NCBI GenBank assembly: GCA_002104945.1
Contig: MCFH01000077.1
Coordinates: 152,874 to 216,873, forward strand
Direction of reading: 5' to 3'
Source of the DNA: Piromyces finnis
Taxonomy: Eukaryota > Neocallimastigomycota > Neocallimastigomycetes > Neocallimastigales > Neocallimastigaceae
DNA length: 64,000 bases
The notes under the pieces are model-generated. The model saw only the letters and a program-made list of their open reading frames with translations, ran no database searches and was not told the origin of the DNA. Position 1 is the first letter of the stretch, and every line of letters starts with the position of its first letter. Of the stretch, positions 44,949 through 55,200 are shown piece by piece. The position numbers and the translations under genes were made by a program.

Positions 44949-47900
44949 TTGGAGGAATTAATAAATATATTTGATAATTGGAATTTGGAGGAAATGACGG
45001 ATAGAATGGAGAATGCTGCTGGGAATCATGGAAGCATTATTAATGCTCCACCATTATTCACTGGTAGGCAAAGGGAATTAGATGGTTTTTTAACCAGAGT
45101 GGAATTGGTTTTCCGAACTCGACCGGCACTGTATAATACAGATCGCGTCCGGGTTGACTTCGTTATTTCCTACTTCTCTGGGAAACCGTTGGAATGGGCT
45201 TCATCACTAATGCGGAATAATAGTGGGATATTAAACAATTATGATGAATTTATAGATCGTTTGAGGGCTAATTTCGGATGTGACCGTTATGATACTGTTG
45301 TTGCGAATGGTAAATTAGACAACATCCGACAAAAAAAACTTGGATATGTTGTTGATTATATTACCGAGTTTCAAAGAATAAGCCAAAATTCAAACTTTAA
45401 TGAAAGTGCAAAGATCTATATGTTTCTGAAAGGTTTAAACCCACAGTTAAGAGAAAAGTTGGCTTTTGTTGAAACCAATCCAAATTCAATGGAACAGTTA
45501 ATATCTTCAACAATTTTGGTTGAAGATATGATGAAAAGAAATTCTTTAAGTGAATTCTATTTTAACAATAGGATTGCGGGAGATCCTATGGATGTTGATG
45601 TTTTTAAAATTAGTGCGGATAGGAAACGTAAGCGTTATATCAACATTCAAGGATCCAGCGGTCGTTATGAGGAGAGATCAAATAATTTTGAAGAAGAAAG
45701 AAAAAAGGGTGTTTGTTTTCTTTGCAAGAAACCAGGACATTTGAAATTCAATTGTCCTAATAGAGTTAAACCAAAAAGAGTATTCCGGATTATTAAGGAA
45801 AAGACTCCTAGAATTGCTAATCCAAGGATTTATAAAGTGGGAGTCATGGATAGCAAAAAAGACGTAAATATTATCGATTTTTATTTAAGTACAAACAATA
45901 TTCCGGAAGTTAAAGTTAGAGTGTTAGTTGATTCAGGATCCGAATTAAGTTTTATTAATCCTGAACTTGCTAAAGAAATTGGAATTCATTTTGAAACTGT
46001 TGAGCCTTTCCGAGTTTCAGGAGTTAACGATGGGATTTCTTGTGTAAAGGAACGGAGTGAAAAGTGCATATTAAGATGTAGAAATCATTTTGAAACTATT
46101 CAATTATATAGTTTAAAGGTTCCTGGTGTCGACGTAATTCTTGGACTACCATGGATTAAAAAGCACAATCCTGAGGCTTTTTATGATTCCAAGAAAATCA
46201 ATTTTAGTTCGGGATATTGCGCTAGACACTGTAACCATGGGAAAAGAAATAGAAAAAGTAAGAAGAAATCTAAGAAGGACGAATTAGACCATGAAGTCCT
46301 CGACAAAAGTATTATGAAAAAATCGGCTAAATCCATCGGTCTCTCGGATAATGCAAACACCTCGAATAATGAAGACAAGGAGTACGTTAGAGGACGCCTA
46401 GTAAGAACTATTAATGATGAAGAAGACAGCGAAGATGACGGAGACAATTATAATAAAAAAGTTAAATGTATAATTAGTAAAATTAGTGAAACATGTAATA
46501 GTAATAATAAATGTAATTATGAATGTAATGAAAATAGTCTTAGTTTAATAGAAACAAAGATTAAGAATAATGAATTAAATAAAGAAAAAATGGTCACCGT
46601 ACCATCCGAATATATTGAATTTTTAGAAGTGTTTAACGAAAAAAATTGTGAAGTGTTACCTCCTCATAGACCTTATGATTGTGAAATCAAGCTTAAGGAT
46701 GATTCAACTTTATTTTATGGACCCTTGTATCCATTAACTGAAGTTGAAAGAGAGGAACTTAAAAAATATATAGATGAAAATTTAAATAAGGGTTTTATTA
46801 GGAAATCATCGTCTCCTGCAGGGGCTCCAATTTTGTTTGTTAAAAAGAAGGATGGCTCCCTGAGACTTTGTATTGATTATAGAAAGTTGAATGACATTAC
46901 CATTCGTAATTCATATCCTTTACCTTTAATTAGTGACCTTCTGGAAAGAGTGAAAAATGCTAAAATTTTCACTAAATTAGATCTCAAATCTGCTTATAAT
47001 CTTATTCGTATTAAAGAAGGTGACGAATACAAAACAGCTTTTCGTACTAGGTATGGTCATTATGAATATCTAGTTATGCCTTTTGGATTAAAGAATGCAC
47101 CTGCAACTTTTCAACACTTTATTAACGATGTTCTCAGTGATTACTTAGACGATTTTGTTATCTCGTATATTGATGATATCCTTATTTATTCTAATAATAT
47201 CGAAGAGCATCATGAGCATGTTAAAAAGGTACTTAAGAAACTACTTGAAAATAATCTTTATGTTAAATTAGAAAAATGTGAGTTTGATGTTGAGAAAACC
47301 ACTTTTCTTGGTTATGTCATTTCAAAGGATGGATTGCAAATGGATGAAAATAAAGTTAAAGCAATTCTCGATTGGCCGGTTCCCAAGAATGTTAAAGAGG
47401 TTCAGTCTTTTATTGGTTTATGCAACTATTACAGAATTTTTATTAAAGACTTTGCTAAAATTGCAAACCCTCTTCACAAACTCACTAGAAAGAATGTTGC
47501 TTTTAACTGGGTGAAAGAAGATCAGGACGCTTTTATTTTATTAAAATCTCTGTTCACGTCAGCTCCTATTCTGAAACATGCGGATAGTAATAAACAATTT
47601 ATTGTAGAAACTGATGCTAGTAATTATGCTGTCGGTGCTATTCTCTCTCAAGAATTTGATGGCAAATTACATCCTATTGCATTTCTTTCTAAAAGTTTGA
47701 CGAGTTGTCAAAGAAACTATCCTATATATGACAAGGAACTTTTAGCTATTGTAATTGCTCTTGAAGAATGGCGTCATTATTTAGAAGGTGCACGCCATCC
47801 GTTCATAATTTATACTGATCACAAGAATTTAACATTTCCTAGAAAACCTGAAATGTTATCTCAGAGACAAATTAGATGGAATTTGTTCTTATCCAGATTT

Positions 47901-49592
47901 GATTTTAAACTCATTTATAGAGCTGGAAAGAAATCCGGTAAGCCTGATATCCTGTCTCGTAGAAGTGACCATTTAGAGAATAATATTAATTCTGATGTTT
48001 CTTGTCTTACTATTTCGTTTCATCATAGCGATAACAAACCGTTAATCGATTCTATTTTATTAGAACTTAAAAATGACGATTTGTATAATTCTATTGTCCA
48101 ATTTAAAATGAATGGTTCTGCATGTAATGCACCTATTAAAAATATTGATAAAGTTATTATTGATAATGAAGGATTTTTGTTATATAATAATCTTATTTAT
48201 GTTCCTAAATCTCTTAGGACAAGAGTTTTGGAACTTCATCATGATTCTGTTGCTGCTGGTCATTTCGGTATTAAGAAAACCACTGAACTGATTTCCAGAA
48301 ACTTTTGGTGGCCAAGGTTTCATTCAGACGTTAAATCTTTTATCAAATCTTGCGTGACTTGTTGCAAATCCAAAGTCCCCAGACATAAGCCTTATGGACT
48401 ATTATCCCCCTTGGGCACTCCCAGTAGGCCCTGGTCTGATATTTCTATTGATTTTATTGTTGATCTTCCTAAGTCCAGAGATATGACAACTCTCATGGTT
48501 GTTGTCGATAGATTTACTAAATTTGCTCACGCCATTCCTTTACGTTGTCTTCCTACTGCTTCGATTGCTGCTGATGCTTTTATTGCTAATGTCTTCCGTT
48601 TGCATGGTCTTCCTGATTCCATCATTTCTGATAGAGGCTCGCAATTTACTTCTGACTTTTGGTCAAGACTTTGTGACCTTCTTAATATCAATCATTCATT
48701 ATCGACTGCCAACCATCCGCAGACAGATGGTCAAACGGAGAGGGTGAACGGCATATTAGAACAATATTTCCGTTGTTTTATAAATAAAAAGCAGAATAAC
48801 TGGGTTGATCTTATCCCATTTGCTGAATTTGCATATAATAATACTTTACAACAATCTATAAATCAATCCCCATTCTTTGCTAATTATGGTTTTCATCCAA
48901 AGTTCAGCTTAGAAATTCCAGCTAATGATAGACCTAGTAGAGCTGAACAAAGAGTAATTGATATGAATGAAAACTTTAAATTATTAAAAGAAAACTTAGA
49001 AAAAGCAAAAGAAACATATAAGAAATATGCCGATATGAAGAGAATGATTCCCCCGGAGTTCGAAGTAGGAAAGAAGGTATGGTTATTGAAAGATTCTCCT
49101 GGAACTAACCTAAAGAGAAAATTAGCACCTCAAATGCTTGGTCCATTTGAGATAATTGAAAAAGTTAGTTCTCTCGCTTTCAAATTGAAACTTCCAAAGA
49201 CAATGAGATGTCATCCAGTCTTTCATGTTTCATTGTTAGAACCATATTTTGAAAACAAGTTTAACGACAGGTCTAATCGTAGGAAGAGGAACATTCACCT
49301 TAACACAGATTTAATTGAAAAAATTCCAGAGAAAATTGAAAAGATGAAATCTGTTAATGGTGAAACATTTTATAAGTTATCATGGAAAGGATTTGACAAA
49401 TCCACTTGGATTTCTGAAGATCAGATTCCAGATAAACAATTAATACAAGAGTTTGAAAGAAACTCTAAAAAGTCAAAATATAAGTCGAACGACTCCTCCA
49501 TGAAAATTAGAGAGAATAAAGTTGGTAATCTAATCAAGCATAGATACCAACCATTTGTAATTGAAATTCCTTCGAGAAAAGATTCCTTATAA
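44949..49592 (+). CDS. element C gag-pol polyprotein with chromodomain, 1547 aa
   Basis: One uninterrupted ORF. Capsid-like region about 30-200; CCHC knuckle CFLCKKPGHLKFNCP from C256; aspartic protease DSG with Asp at 328; a Lys/Asp/Glu-rich linker (about 430-540); RT with YIDD at 740-743; RNase H (ETDASNYAVGAILSQ to YTDHKNL); integrase zinc site (HHDSVAAGH to CVTCC); core with SIDFIVDLP, ISDRGSQF and HPQTDGQTERVNG; GPF motif (MLGPFEII); and a canonical chromodomain near the C-terminus (FYKLSWKGFDKSTWISEDQI). Chromodomains of such integrases bind modified histones and bias insertion. The small extension after the domain is basic. Confidence 0.97.
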   Translation: MEELINIFDNWNLEEMTDRMENAAGNHGSIINAPPLFTGRQRELDGFLTRVELVFRTRPALYNTDRVRVDFVISYFSGKPLEWASSLMRNNSGILNNYDEFIDRLRANFGCDRYDTVVANGKLDNIRQKKLGYVVDYITEFQRISQNSNFNESAKIYMFLKGLNPQLREKLAFVETNPNSMEQLISSTILVEDMMKRNSLSEFYFNNRIAGDPMDVDVFKISADRKRKRYINIQGSSGRYEERSNNFEEERKKGVCFLCKKPGHLKFNCPNRVKPKRVFRIIKEKTPRIANPRIYKVGVMDSKKDVNIIDFYLSTNNIPEVKVRVLVDSGSELSFINPELAKEIGIHFETVEPFRVSGVNDGISCVKERSEKCILRCRNHFETIQLYSLKVPGVDVILGLPWIKKHNPEAFYDSKKINFSSGYCARHCNHGKRNRKSKKKSKKDELDHEVLDKSIMKKSAKSIGLSDNANTSNNEDKEYVRGRLVRTINDEEDSEDDGDNYNKKVKCIISKISETCNSNNKCNYECNENSLSLIETKIKNNELNKEKMVTVPSEYIEFLEVFNEKNCEVLPPHRPYDCEIKLKDDSTLFYGPLYPLTEVEREELKKYIDENLNKGFIRKSSSPAGAPILFVKKKDGSLRLCIDYRKLNDITIRNSYPLPLISDLLERVKNAKIFTKLDLKSAYNLIRIKEGDEYKTAFRTRYGHYEYLVMPFGLKNAPATFQHFINDVLSDYLDDFVISYIDDILIYSNNIEEHHEHVKKVLKKLLENNLYVKLEKCEFDVEKTTFLGYVISKDGLQMDENKVKAILDWPVPKNVKEVQSFIGLCNYYRIFIKDFAKIANPLHKLTRKNVAFNWVKEDQDAFILLKSLFTSAPILKHADSNKQFIVETDASNYAVGAILSQEFDGKLHPIAFLSKSLTSCQRNYPIYDKELLAIVIALEEWRHYLEGARHPFIIYTDHKNLTFPRKPEMLSQRQIRWNLFLSRFDFKLIYRAGKKSGKPDILSRRSDHLENNINSDVSCLTISFHHSDNKPLIDSILLELKNDDLYNSIVQFKMNGSACNAPIKNIDKVIIDNEGFLLYNNLIYVPKSLRTRVLELHHDSVAAGHFGIKKTTELISRNFWWPRFHSDVKSFIKSCVTCCKSKVPRHKPYGLLSPLGTPSRPWSDISIDFIVDLPKSRDMTTLMVVVDRFTKFAHAIPLRCLPTASIAADAFIANVFRLHGLPDSIISDRGSQFTSDFWSRLCDLLNINHSLSTANHPQTDGQTERVNGILEQYFRCFINKKQNNWVDLIPFAEFAYNNTLQQSINQSPFFANYGFHPKFSLEIPANDRPSRAEQRVIDMNENFKLLKENLEKAKETYKKYADMKRMIPPEFEVGKKVWLLKDSPGTNLKRKLAPQMLGPFEIIEKVSSLAFKLKLPKTMRCHPVFHVSLLEPYFENKFNDRSNRRKRNIHLNTDLIEKIPEKIEKMKSVNGETFYKLSWKGFDKSTWISEDQIPDKQLIQEFERNSKKSKYKSNDSSMKIRENKVGNLIKHRYQPFVIEIPSRKDSL

Positions 49593-49628
49593 ATTAATCT
49601 CGCAGGAGCTCGACTTAGAGAGAGAGAT

Positions 49629-50234
49629 TGTAAAGATATCAAACGCCTCTGTTTGATATCTTTAATGTAACTTAAGCCACAAGTATTATTGTTTAAGTTA
49701 CACAAATTATATTCAGAAAAAGAAAATGAGACATAATTTATTTATTAATAATTAAAGTTTAAAACAAAATAAATTATTAATTTATTTTTAATGTTTAACA
49801 AGCAAATTAATATTCTCAATTTAAATCCCTAGTTTTAGTATTGTTTTTTTATAGAAATAGATAAATAATAAATGATTAATATATCAATAATACATGGGCA
49901 CATATTCAAATTAAATAGTACTTAATTTGAATTGCCAATTGTATTTTACTAAAAATAGTTATAGTTTAAATATTTATTAATAATTAAGATTTTAGTGTAG
50001 ATTTTAAATAATAATATATAAGAAATAAATAGTTATAATATAATATAAATGTATTTAGGAAAAATATAAATAGAAGATATTTTTCATCATTTTATCGATG
50101 TAATTGTTATTATTAAAATTCTATTATAATAAAAGATATTTTATAAAACAATTTTTTATTTTATTTTTTCAAAATCTTGTGTTATTGTAATAGAATAGAT
50201 ATCCTAATCTATTCTTTCAGTGTTCAACATTACA
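49629..50234 (+). repeat. element C 3' LTR
   Basis: 606 bp, reads the same as the 5' LTR. Preceded by the polypurine tract AGAGAGAGAGAT. Confidence 0.96.
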
Positions 50235-50759
50235 TTTATATTTTAAAAAGAATAATTTTTAAAAATCGTTCAATTAAAAAAAAATATTTTTTTTTTTTTT
50301 TAAAAAATTATAAATACTAAAATAATATTTAATTTATTAAAAATTTGAATTACAATAATAAGTATAGTAGAACAGCATTTCACAGCAATTTTCCAATACT
50401 TATTTAGGGTGCTTAAGTAGTTCACAATTGCCCAGCTTACCGTATTACCAGTGTCATGTAGCAATTATGCGAGGCACTTCTATTTCTCTAGCAAAATAGA
50501 AAGGTTCAGCGCTTTCCAGTATCCTACTGTGAAAGATAAACTAGACCTAAAAACTTAACCACTAATTCCTAAATAAGTACTGCTTCTAAAGCGTACTAAT
50601 TCAGTTCTACTAAAATATTATACCTTAAAGCTTCAACAGTAATATAAATATTACCTATAACTTTGAAGGGTAATAAATTTTTAAGAAATTTATATAATAT
50701 TTTAGTAATATTTTAATATTACTTTATCCTATGTATTAATAATTTTTATTAATATTATT
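50235..50759 (-). other. beta leader, LTR-proximal part
   Basis: Continuation of the beta leader across element C. An A/T-rich start is followed by a GC-richer, ORF-free block (50365-50640) of complex sequence, probably structured RNA or a packaging region. Confidence 0.6.
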
Positions 50760-50776
50760 CCCCGATATCTCCACCA
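50760..50776 (-). promoter_or_regulatory. beta tRNA primer-binding site
   Basis: Minus strand TGGTGGAGATATCGGGG, 7 nt after the 5' LTR. It is complementary to a tRNA 3' end CCCCGATATCTCCACCA. It shares TGGTGGAGA with gamma-2. Confidence 0.75.
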
Positions 50777-50783
50777 ATTTTTA

Positions 50784-51494
50784 TGTTACGGTTCGAGGAA
50801 TTTACTTTTATTTATAAAATATTAATAAATTTATTAATACTCAAAAATAATATTAAAATGAAATAAGAAAAATTGTTTTATTAATAAAATTGTTTTATTA
50901 AGATATTAATATAAATTTATAAAATAAAATAAAAAAAAAAAATAAAAATATCTGTATATTCTCTAATTCTTATAATATACACCTTTTTATACTTTTTGTA
51001 AAAAATTAAGTAGTGTTAATTAAAAGAATTAGTCTTTAATTATTTACATAATTTTAGTATTTAAATTACTTTTAAATGAATAATAAAATTACATTACTAT
51101 TATAATAAATATTTATACATATTATTAAATTGATTAACATACATTAAAAGTTTACTTTAAATATATTTAACTAAAAAATTTTACTATTTTACAGAAATAT
51201 TATTCATAATTTTAATTAATAAAAATTCATTAACTTGATAAATTAAACTAAAAGTTCAATAAACTATAATTTTCAATATATTATTATTACTAAATTAATT
51301 TTTAAGTTTAATAAAATAAAATTTAAGTTCAATAAAAAATAATTATTAATAATTTTAAATATAATTTAAGTGTATACATTAATTTACAAATAAGAATATT
51401 GTAAAGTTTTCATACATTTAGGAACAATAATGAATGGATTAGGTCATAATCATTAATTATGACAAGAATAACATTATTTGTTGGTTCCTTAACA
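50784..51494 (-). repeat. beta 5' LTR
   Basis: 711 bp, essentially identical to 37273-37982. Its outer end is 7 bp from alpha-E. Confidence 0.92.
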
Positions 51495-51501
51495 AAAAAA
51501 C

Positions 51502-52120
51502 TGTCACAATAACATATATAAAAATTTAAAAAATTTGGACACATGGAAAAAATTAAAAATTTTTTCAAAATTTGAAAATTTGAAAATTTGAAAAAATTTA
51601 TTTTTTAAATTTTTATTAAAAAATTTCAAAGTATAAAATTTCTAATATTTGAAATTATTAAATTTTTTAAAATTATTAAAATTTTATTATTAAAAATTTT
51701 ATTTTAAATTTATTAACTATTTACAATAATTATATTAATTATTAATTTATAAAAATTAAATATTTTATAATTAGATAATAATTAATTAAAATTAAAAAAT
51801 GTAATAATTAAAATTGTTCATGTATAAAAAGAACAAAAATTGACAAAAATTACGAAGCTTTAGCGTTAGTAATTTTTTAACTTAAAGTTAATAAAATTTA
51901 TAAACTTCTATAAAACCTAAAACTTTAAAAATTTTAATATTTTTAATAACTTAATATATGCTGATATTAAGTTATTGCTAAAATAAAAATATTATTTAAT
52001 TTTCTTTATATAAATATTATTAGCTTTACGCCTTCAATAGGAAAGCGTATTATATTTGTTAATTAATATAACTAGTGTGCTTACCACACTTTTCTTTAAT
52101 AAAAAAATCGCTTTTTGACA
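51502..52120 (+). repeat. alpha-E 5' LTR
   Basis: TATA box at 51823, predicted RNA start AGCGTTAGTAA at 51862-51872, primer site TTACTAACGCT at 52121-52131. The layout is the same as in alpha-A. Confidence 0.94.
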
Positions 52121-52201
52121 TTACTAACGCTTATTATAAAAGTGCGCTAAGCACCAATTAGTTAGTAATTATTAATAACTAAATATAATAATTAAAGTTT
52201 A

Positions 52202-55200
52202 ATGGAAAAGTCTCCACTTACACCTATTAAAGTGGATACAAAAGAATTTTTTAATCGCCTACAAACTACCAAGAGAGAACGTTCCCCAGGAAATACTCCC
52301 GTAAGAAAATCAAAGATGCCTAATCATTCCGGACAAGCTAATGCTTCTACGAGTAATCCTACTCAGAAACCAACTACTAATGAGGATCTCAAGGCCCTCA
52401 TTGAGTCTTTAACTGCTACCTTAACTGGGAATATCAATCAGTTAAAGGTTGATATTCAAGCTACCAGAAGGGAAAACGAAAGTCTCAATGATCGTTTGAC
52501 TGTTTTGGAAAACTCTACTCAAGTTATTATGGGTAAGATGGCTACCTTAGAAGTCAACGATGCTAGGAAAGACAATCAACTCGCTGATATCAAAGCTCAT
52601 ATCAGCAAGGCTACTCAAAGAGTTGATGAGTTGTCTACTCCCGTTACTCCTTCTGCTACTACCCCTCACGAACCTGACGGTGACGTCATCATGGGAGATG
52701 CTTCGCCTCCAAACGTCGCTGAAAAAATGTTTTCTTACTCAGGAGAAAGTATTCAATTACGTAGATTCATCCGTCGATGCGAACACCACTTCTTAAGACA
52801 CATCAAGTTCTATGGAAACAATGAAGCTATGAAAGTAAACTTCATTGAAGATTGTCTTACTGGTGATGCTGCAGATTGGTACGATGTTGAACAAGCAGAC
52901 TTCCAGGAATCTCATCCGAATAGAAAAGTTCTTTACGAAGCTTTAAGTAAGAGATTCCTTAACCCGAAGGATATCAACATCACCAAAATCGACCTGATGA
53001 AGCTCAGACATAGTTGGGGAAAAGCTTCCGAATACTTAGGAAAATTCTCCCAATATGTCAAATTAATTGGATGTTCCGAAGACATTCAATTAACCATCAT
53101 GCTTTTCCAAGTTCGACCTACCGTGAACCACGCCTTTAGTAAATTAACTTCGGATAGACAGACGTTAGAAGAACTGAAGAATCTTCTAATCAAATATGAT
53201 GCTTCCAAGGATACTTATTACGATGATACTTTGGAAAGACAAGCTAACTACAAGGACAAAGAGCCCTTAATAGCTAATTTATTAGGTATTCATGGCAGTC
53301 TTTATTCCAAGAACCCTAACAAGACTAACAATCGTAATAACAACCAAAGGAACAACAATAACAACAATCGCCCGTCTAACCAAAAAGGAAAAGGCTCCAG
53401 TAACTTGGATAGCAAGTCTAGTACCCAAAATCCCAATAAAAGTACTAAACCTAATAATGGTACTTCATACTCCAGCTATCTCTGTGAAGTAGAAGAGCAA
53501 GATATCTTAGAGCTACCAAATCCTGATCCGGAGAAGTATCCCATCGTGAAGACTAGTGTAAAAACTTCTAAAGGATCTAGACAGGTTATCACTTCGTCTC
53601 TCTTAGATTCCGGCTCTACTACCAATGTAATCCATATGGATTTAGTGAAGAAACTAGGAATTAAGACCATACCAGCTGATACTGTTGTAAAGGTCATGGG
53701 AGGTAATGTCCTAATGCATTACATCACAGAAGAGTTCAACATTGTAATGAACTTATCTTCTATAGGAGGAACTCGAGAAGAAGTTCGTCAATACAAACTT
53801 CGATGCCACGTAGCTGATCAGCTTCCTTCTTCGATTCTCCTAGGTTCTAAGTTCATGAAAACCAACTTCTTCTGTATCTTAACACAACCTGACCATTCCT
53901 TTACAGTTAAAATTGGTCCTGTTCCTTTCTCCAACCATAATGGATCTGAGATTAAATCTCCTAACTTTAGGAATGATTTGAAGAAATCTACACCTCTTCA
54001 TGAAGTTATGTTTATCACGGAACTCGAAGACTCAAATCTAGATAAATCAACTTCCATTCCAACAGAAACAGTCTTCATAGCCGATGATCAGAATCCTGAA
54101 CTAGTAGAATCTATCAACGGTATACCTTTGGAATATGAAGATTTATATGAAGCCTTCAATGAAGAACGAGCCGATGAACTTCCTGAACATCGTGTATATG
54201 ATTGTTCTATCGATTTGAAACCTAATGCTTCATTATTTTATGGGCCAATTTATCCAACTACTCCTACTGAACGTCAATTTATTAAGGAGTATATTGAAGA
54301 AAACTTGAATAAAGGATTCATTAGAAAATCCCGATCTCCTGCTGGACATCCAGTTCTACTCCAAGATAAGAAGGATGGTAGTCTAAGATTTTGCGTTGAC
54401 TATCGCAAGCTCAACGACCAAACTATCAAGAATGCCTATCCGCTACCTTTAATCCTATCAGTCTTTGAATCAATGAAAGGTGCTAACTATTTCACTAAGT
54501 TAGACCTCAAGTCAGCTTATAATTTAATTAGGATTAAAGAAGGTGACGAGTACAAGACTGCATTCAGGACGGCATTTGGTCACTTTGAGTACTTAGTCAT
54601 GCCTTTTGGACTAACTAATGCTCCTGCAGTTTTCCAAGCTTTCATTAATGATATCTTTAGTGATCAAATTAATAAGTACGTTCAAGTGTACTTGGATGAT
54701 ATCATTATCTACTCCAAGACCCTTGAAGAACATGTTCAACATGTTAGAAATGTTCTTCAATTAATCATTGAAAACAACTTAGTTGCGAAACTCAAAAAAT
54801 GTGAGTTTCACAAAGCTGAAATCGAATTTTTGGGTCACGTAATCAGTAAGGAGGGAATCAAAACTGATCCTCACAAAATTGAAGCAGTTAAGAACTGGCC
54901 TATCCCTACTACTGTGAAAGAAGTTCAGTCCTTCTTAGGGTTATGCAATTACTACCGTCGCTTTATCTCTAACTTTTCTAAAATTGCAAAACCATTATAC
55001 AATTTAACTAAGAAAGGCGTCACTTTCATATGGACAGACGAGTGTAATAGAGCATTTAATCAACTTAAAGAATTTCTTACTTCAGCCCCAGTTTTACTTT
55101 GTCCTGATCATGATAAACCATTCATAGTTGAATGTGACGCAAGTGACTTTGCTATCGGGGGAGTACTTTCACAAAAAGGTGATGATGGAGACCTGCATCC

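Larger units (their letters stand above)
43938..50234 (+). mobile_element. Intact Ty3/Gypsy chromovirus C nested in the beta leader
   Basis: 6297 bp. Both LTRs are 606 bp and appear identical by eye. The 5-bp duplication TTTAT is at 43933-43937 and 50235-50239. The single gag-pol ORF is intact and ends in a chromodomain. It is the youngest element in the window by these criteria and could be active. It lies opposite to its host element beta. Confidence 0.97.
37273..51494 (-). mobile_element. Ty3/Gypsy retrotransposon beta, intact ORFs, split by element C
   Basis: LTRs of 710 bp (37273-37982) and 711 bp (50784-51494) differ by about one A in a run. AAAA flanks both ends (37269-37272 and 51495-51498). 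Excluding element C with one copy of its duplication, the element is about 7.9 kb. Gag and pol are both intact. The 5' LTR lies next to the tRNA-Cys-2 upstream site: before alpha-E arrived, only 16 bp separated it from the tRNA. Confidence 0.9.
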